Source: CAVTUU01 sp045804965
GTDB lineage: Bacteria; Chloroflexota; Chloroflexia; Thermomicrobiales; UBA6265
Direction of reading: 5' to 3'
NCBI GenBank assembly: GCA_045804965.1
Contig: JBJMMD010000002.1
Coordinates: forward strand, 1-64,000
DNA: 64,000 nt
A program made the position numbers and the translations under genes. Under the pieces are notes generated by a model. The model was given only the letters and a program-made list of their open reading frames with translations. It was not told the origin of the DNA and searched no databases. This document shows positions 59,982 to 64,000 of this stretch, one piece after another (the stretch's first letter is position 1; each line of letters starts with the position of its first letter).

Positions 59982-61361
59982 ATGAACGAAAACGATCACA
60001 CGACCATTGAATGTGCTCGCTGCGGCGCTTCCAACCCTGCGTCCGCCTTGTATTGCATGCGCTGTGCGAGTCGCCTTGCGGACAGCATGCCCGCTTCTCA
60101 TCCCCGGCGCGTCGTCGTCACGGGTCTGGGCGCGATCAGCAGCCTCGGCCCGAGCGCACCGGAAACCTGGACACGTGTCCTGGCCGGCGAGACTGGGATC
60201 AGACGGGTCCCCGATCTCGATCCCGCGCTGAACCCCTGCGTGCTTCGGGGTGATGTTGACGAGTCGCGCGTGCCAGCCCGCTTCCTCACGGGCAAAGCTG
60301 CTCGTAATACTTCCCGCTTCTCTCGTCTCGCGGTCGAAGCTGCGGGCGAAGCGCTCATCGACGCCGGTTTACTCGACGAAGATCTCCAACCGACCACCGA
60401 CATCAGTCTCGGCGGCGCGCTATTGGGCACCTGCGTCGGCGGCACGTACGACGATCTCTTACCCGCCTACGACATTTTTCAAAGCAGGGGGCCGGGACGG
60501 CTTCCTCCGCACCTGCATGTCATGTTTCCGCACAACCTTGCCGCATACACGATCCAGTCCCGATTCAACCTCGGCGGCCCGAGCTCGACGGTCGTGACCG
60601 CCTGCGCGACCGGCGCGCAGGCGATCGGTGATGCCTTTCACGCGGTCAAATACGGCCGCGCGCCGCTCATGATCGGCGGCGCCGTCGAATTGACCGATCA
60701 CCCACTATTCATTGCCGGTTTCGCGGCGATGCGCGCCCTGCCGACCGATAGCAACGACCATCCCGAGCGGGCAAGCCGGCCGTTCGACTCCACCCGCGCC
60801 GGATTCGTTCTAGGCGAGGGCGCGGGCATGGTCATTCTCGAAGAGCTCGAGCATGCCCGCGCTCGCGGCGCGCGCATCTACGCGGAAGTGCTCGGTTTCG
60901 GAACGTCCAACGACGCGTACCACCCGATTGCCCCCCATCCGCAGGGCGTCGGCGCGGCCCGGGCAATCGCAGAAGCGCTCAGGGATGGATGCGTCAATCC
61001 CGCGCGCGTGGGCCATGTCCACGCTCACGCCGCGTCGACGCCTGCCGGCGATCTCGCCGAGGCGGAAGCGATCAAAATGGTCTTCGGCGACCGGGCGAAG
61101 CAGATTCCGGTGACCTCAGTCAAGGGTGCGCTTGGACACTGCATGGGTGCATCCGGGGCGCTCGAAACGGTCGTCGCCGCCTACACGATGGCCGAACAGG
61201 TCATTCCCCCAACCCGAAACTATTGCAATCCTGATCCGGAAATCGGTCTTGATATCGTGCACGGCGAACCACGGAGGGTCCCGTTCGAGGTCCTGACCAA
61301 ACACTCGTTCGGCCTCGGCGGCCAGAACGCGGTGCTCGTCATGGGCAGAGTCCCGGCCTAG
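59982..61361 (+). CDS. Beta-ketoacyl-ACP synthase (KAS II-like) with N-terminal zinc ribbon
   Basis: 459 residues; GAGGAAGCC before the ATG. Cys11, 14, 25 and 28 (CARCGASNPASALYCMRC) form a zinc ribbon, then a complete condensing enzyme starts at RRVVVTGLGAISSLG. The triad is intact: Cys208 in VVTACATGAQAIG, a His in HVHAHAASTPAGD and a His in KGALGHCMGASGALE. FabF-type enzymes elongate acyl-ACP in fatty-acid synthesis; the second motif differs from the usual NAHGTSTP. No acp, fabG or fabD genes are near, and the ribbon is not normal for FabF, so a specialised lipid or polyketide role is possible. A small membrane protein follows two bases later. Confidence 0.92.
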   Translation: MNENDHTTIECARCGASNPASALYCMRCASRLADSMPASHPRRVVVTGLGAISSLGPSAPETWTRVLAGETGIRRVPDLDPALNPCVLRGDVDESRVPARFLTGKAARNTSRFSRLAVEAAGEALIDAGLLDEDLQPTTDISLGGALLGTCVGGTYDDLLPAYDIFQSRGPGRLPPHLHVMFPHNLAAYTIQSRFNLGGPSSTVVTACATGAQAIGDAFHAVKYGRAPLMIGGAVELTDHPLFIAGFAAMRALPTDSNDHPERASRPFDSTRAGFVLGEGAGMVILEELEHARARGARIYAEVLGFGTSNDAYHPIAPHPQGVGAARAIAEALRDGCVNPARVGHVHAHAASTPAGDLAEAEAIKMVFGDRAKQIPVTSVKGALGHCMGASGALETVVAAYTMAEQVIPPTRNYCNPDPEIGLDIVHGEPRRVPFEVLTKHSFGLGGQNAVLVMGRVPA

Positions 61362-61362
61362 C

Positions 61363-61758
61363 GTGAGGTCCGGCGCAACGAGCGAAAGCCCGCGTTATCC
61401 CGCAACCGTGCGCGGGCTCAGGGTGGTCGTCGATCTGCTCATTTTCGCTGGTTTGGGCTATTGGGGATATCATCTTGCTTCCGGCCCGGTCCGATTGGCA
61501 CTTGCCATGTTTATGCCGGCGATGTGCGGAGTACTTTGGCTGACCTGCGGCGTTCCGCAAGACCCGTTGCCCGATAGTCGACCGATCGTTCCGGTCAGCG
61601 GCACGGTTCGCTTGCTCCTGGAAGTCGTTATCCTTGGCGTCGCCGCGTTCGGCATCTGGACCGCGGGTTCGCGCGCGGGCTCCGAAACACTCCTGACCGC
61701 GGCCGGTCTTTGTTATGGCGTCACTTGGGAGCGGTTGGTTTGGCTGGTGCGCGACTGA
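61363..61758 (+). CDS. YrdB/DUF2568-like small membrane protein
   Basis: 131 residues from a GTG at 61363, directly after the ketoacyl synthase stop. Four membrane helices: VVVDLLIFAGLGYWGYHLAS, LALAMFMPAMCGVLWLTCGV, LLLEVVILGVAAFGIWTAGS and TAAGLCYGVTWERLVWLV. The layout and the VPQDPLP loop agree with DUF2568. Function unknown. Its last 46 bases overlap the end of the convergent MFS gene. Confidence 0.75.
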   Translation: MRSGATSESPRYPATVRGLRVVVDLLIFAGLGYWGYHLASGPVRLALAMFMPAMCGVLWLTCGVPQDPLPDSRPIVPVSGTVRLLLEVVILGVAAFGIWTAGSRAGSETLLTAAGLCYGVTWERLVWLVRD

Positions 61759-63044
61759 TCGACGTCAGTCGCGGTAAAGTCTTGGGAGGCGGCGACTGGT
61801 TCGGAGGGCAGGAAATCCTCAGCGTGACCGAGGGCGGTCCGCGAGAATGCGAGCGCGATCCCAAATTGCAAAACGCCGATGACCAGGTAGACGAGCGCCA
61901 CGTCGTCGGTTTTCTCGATCGCAATGCCGCCCAGCAAACTTCCGAGCGGAATCGCGGACCAGGCCAAGACCGAGGCAACGCTGATGACCCGCCCGAGCAG
62001 GTGGTTCGGCACGATCGCTTGCCGTAGGCTCCCTGTGTTGATATTGAACAAGATGCCGAGACCGGCCGCGATCGCGAAGACCGGCATCGCTAGCCAGTAG
62101 CTTGTCAGCTGAGAAAAGATTGCGGTCGCGATCCCGCCACACATGAGCGCGCCCAATGCGACCCGGCTGAACGACCAGCGTTTGCGCAATGTGCCGGCGG
62201 CAAGTGAGAAAACGACGACGCCGACCGCATTGGCCGCGAATAGCCAGCCGATTTGGGAATCGCTGGCATCAAGGCGTTCATTGGCGAAGAGCACGAGCTG
62301 GGCGTAAACGGACGCGCCGACGAAGTTGATCAGCCCCATCATCGCCGAGATATTTCGCAATACTGGATGGCCTATCACGTAGCGCAGGCCTTCGACCACA
62401 TCAGCGCGCAAGCTCGTTCTGATCTCGTCCTCTTGACGGGCTGTGTTGAACGAACGGCGAATCAAGGCGATCGATCCCGCGGAGACCAGAAATGATGCCG
62501 AATCGATGTAGAGCACCGATTCGATGGGAACGATCGAGAAGAGCGCCCCGCCAATGATGGGTCCCACAATTGACGCGGCTGAGAAACTTGCTTGGATCCG
62601 CCCGTTCGCGGTCACGAGGTCGTCCGTTTGGACGAGGCTCGGGATTGCGGCGAATTGGGCACCGTCGAAGCAAATCGTGAGCGTTGAGCTGAGGAAACCG
62701 ACGAGGTAGACCCACCAGGTCCGCAATTCCCCGATCTGGGCCATCACCGGGATGGACGCGATCAAGGCGGCCCGACAGATGTCGGCCGCGATCATGAGTC
62801 GCCGACGATCGACCCTGTCCACCCAAGCGCCAAGGACCAGTCCGAACAGTAGATACGGGAGGAATTCAGCGGCACTCATCAGCCCGAGGTTGAAAGCCGA
62901 CCCGGTCAACTCGTACATCAGCAACGGCAAAGCAAAGAGCGTCACCGAGTTCCCGAGATTGGAAATCGTTTGGCCTGCCCAGAACTTCCAAAAGTCGAGA
63001 CTCAATCGTTGCCGCGCCTCGGTGGTGGCGGTTGAACGGGCCAT
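61713..63044 (-). CDS. MFS transporter (exporter type)
   Basis: 443 residues with about twelve helices. FWKFWAGQTISNLGNSVTLF at the start, GLVLGAWVDRVDRRRLMIAA (motif A), and FAIAAGLGILFNINTGSLRQ are typical of the MFS_3/EntS-like exporters. It probably expels a drug or siderophore-like compound. GGGAGG precedes the ATG. The HTH regulator gene upstream ends 66 bases before, on the same strand, so the two may be one operon. Confidence 0.9.
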   Translation of the reverse strand: MARSTATTEARQRLSLDFWKFWAGQTISNLGNSVTLFALPLLMYELTGSAFNLGLMSAAEFLPYLLFGLVLGAWVDRVDRRRLMIAADICRAALIASIPVMAQIGELRTWWVYLVGFLSSTLTICFDGAQFAAIPSLVQTDDLVTANGRIQASFSAASIVGPIIGGALFSIVPIESVLYIDSASFLVSAGSIALIRRSFNTARQEDEIRTSLRADVVEGLRYVIGHPVLRNISAMMGLINFVGASVYAQLVLFANERLDASDSQIGWLFAANAVGVVVFSLAAGTLRKRWSFSRVALGALMCGGIATAIFSQLTSYWLAMPVFAIAAGLGILFNINTGSLRQAIVPNHLLGRVISVASVLAWSAIPLGSLLGGIAIEKTDDVALVYLVIGVLQFGIALAFSRTALGHAEDFLPSEPVAASQDFTATDVDQSRTSQTNRSQVTP

Positions 63045-63110
63045 AGAACCTCCCGCCCGGACAATGGGCCATGTCCGGTGCTCATGAAAGGGTCGGTTGC
63101 GAGGTATGCG

Positions 63111-63785
63111 TTAGGGGTTCATTCCGCAATCACTCCTCGTTGTCGTCCGCGGAGCTGCACCTGCCCGTCTGCTGGCATTCGGATAGAGTCCAATGAGCAG
63201 CTCGTAGTCGACTTGATTGGAGTCTTCTTGCTCGGCGAGCGAAGTCTTGTATTCCTCGATGACCGCGCCGACTCGTTGATCGAGCTCGTCGGCCTGTGCT
63301 TGCGTTAATCGCAGCCAAGCCCGGCCGAGCACCAGACCGCCATTGGCGATCTGGTGACTTGAGGCGTCGATCAAGCCCGCGCGAAACGCCCGCCGAATTT
63401 CGGCTTTCGCCTCATCGAGCACGAAGGACAAATGCGTCTCGAGTCCACTTTCGGCATCCCCGCCGGGCGACAACAACGCCCGGTCGACCGACAATCGGGA
63501 GGCCGTGACCTCGTACCGCTTCTCGACGATGCCGGAAACAAGCCGGGTGCTGGCGACGCGGATCAGCCCGTGCTCTTCAAGCAGGTTCATGTGGTAGTAG
63601 AGGCGCGTGGCCGGAATCTTCAACGCCGCCGCGATCTCCTTCACCGTCCTCGGCTCTTCGCGCATCAGTTCAAGAAGTCGAATCCGAAACGGATCCGAGA
63701 CGAGGCGCAACAGCTCGAGATCGGAGACGACAAGCACATCGTCCCACCCAGGACCGCGCTCATCTCTTGGCTTCATCGTCTGCAT
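63111..63785 (-). CDS. ArsR-like winged-helix transcriptional regulator
   Basis: 224 residues from ATG 63785 (an in-frame ATG at 63809 is possible). HTH near residues 30-75: SDPFRIRLLELMREEPRTVK and EIAAALKIPATRLYYHMNLL, EEHGLIRVASTR. The rest is helical (FVLDEAKAEIRRAFRAGLID) and may bind ligand. The HTH type (ArsR/HTH_20) and the MFS pump immediately downstream suggest a repressor of that pump. An operator-like repeat overlaps its predicted promoter. Confidence 0.88.
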   Translation of the reverse strand: MQTMKPRDERGPGWDDVLVVSDLELLRLVSDPFRIRLLELMREEPRTVKEIAAALKIPATRLYYHMNLLEEHGLIRVASTRLVSGIVEKRYEVTASRLSVDRALLSPGGDAESGLETHLSFVLDEAKAEIRRAFRAGLIDASSHQIANGGLVLGRAWLRLTQAQADELDQRVGAVIEEYKTSLAEQEDSNQVDYELLIGLYPNASRRAGAAPRTTTRSDCGMNP

Positions 63786-63826
63786 TCCCGCTCTTCTACC
63801 ACCCATCATTCAACATTCATGCATCA

Positions 63827-63873
63827 TTCAATTTTACTTGAACGATCGTAGTGTGCATCACTGCGGTTGTCAA
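63827..63873 (-). promoter_or_regulatory. Candidate promoter and operator of the HTH/MFS unit
   Basis: Minus strand TTGACA (63873-63868), 17-base spacer, TACGAT (63850-63845). Inverted repeat TTCAA-N6-TTGAA (63827-63842) overlaps the expected start site. CATCATTCAA also occurs twice, at 63804-63813 and 63822-63831. This would suit autoregulation. Confidence 0.5.
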
Positions 63874-63983
63874 CTCATCTAGGAACGGCCTGTTCTGTTG
63901 AGCGCCGAAGCGCTTTCCGCGATAATTCGTCGAGCAACGCGATCAACGCGCGCACGGGAGATCTCTTGGGGGAATAACGCCAT

Positions 63984-64000
63984 ATGAGCACGATGGACGA
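63984..64000 (+). CDS. Start of a gene cut by the window edge
   Basis: ATG at 63984 is preceded by TTGGGGGAA, a fair ribosome binding site, and gives MSTMD before the window ends. Nothing can be said of function. Confidence 0.4.

Noticed and set aside
1..64000. tRNA, rRNA, CRISPR or riboswitch
   Set aside because: I looked for T-loop sequences, evenly spaced direct repeats and long conserved leaders and saw none. A covariance-model scan would be decisive.

Overview
This 64 kb window reads as chromosomal DNA of a GC-rich, free-living bacterium. The gene set points to the phylum Chloroflexota, perhaps near the Thermomicrobia: a MalT-like LuxR regulator, several zinc-ribbon membrane proteins, a MurT/GatD pair beside mreBC, many GTG/TTG starts, secreted proteases with Thr/Pro-rich tails and CoxM/CoxS/CoxG proteins. 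That placement is inference; no rRNA or marker tree is available here. I found no tRNA, rRNA, CRISPR array, intact insertion sequence or prophage.

Layout. 1-6.9 kb: end of a DoxX-like protein, a frameshifted cation/proton antiporter, then a large MalT-type regulator followed by a peptide-binding lipoprotein-like gene without permeases. 6.9-11.5 kb: small zinc-ribbon/membrane genes and an ECF sigma factor overlapping a membrane-anchored PQQ-type beta-propeller. 11.5-19.8 kb: gamma-glutamyltransferase, RtcB, a GHL10 glycosidase, a ThDP enzyme, a threonine-synthase-like enzyme and a ferredoxin. 19.8-25.6 kb: a degenerate PP2C-beta-propeller protein, a TPR protein and threonine dehydratase. 25.8-30.4 kb: a cell-wall cluster mreB-mreC-murT-gatD and a small GlsB-type protein. 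31-38.9 kb: three paralogous secreted subtilisins around one unknown gene. 39-43 kb: CoxM/CoxS/CoxG without a large subunit, a NUDIX hydrolase and an S10 carboxypeptidase. 43-48.6 kb: a DUF917 gene, a LysR regulator and an HpaC-HpaB-RidA-DUF1028 operon. 48.7-54.6 kb: PPK2, an EamA transporter, an ECF sigma factor followed by an unusual anti-sigma-like zinc finger/O6-alkylguanine-DNA alkyltransferase fusion, and a PH-like/SHOCT protein. 54.7-64 kb: a class A PBP, an Lrp regulator, a NarL-type response regulator, a zinc-ribbon ketoacyl synthase, an MFS pump and its probable HTH regulator.

The most distinctive system is the sigma factor plus ZAS-Ogt fusion at 50788-52282, which looks like a one-protein alkylation sensor tied to transcription. 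Other notable points are a second sigma factor overlapping a beta-propeller membrane protein, a catalytically dead PP2C fused to a beta-propeller, a zinc-ribbon-fused ketoacyl synthase, and three tandem subtilisins.

Regulatory sequence: several intergenic regions carry an extended -10 element close to TGnTAnACT. At least three copies of a dispersed hairpin repeat (about 80-90 bp) and decayed copies of a second hairpin repeat lie between genes. All functional statements come from reading motifs by eye; no searches were run.
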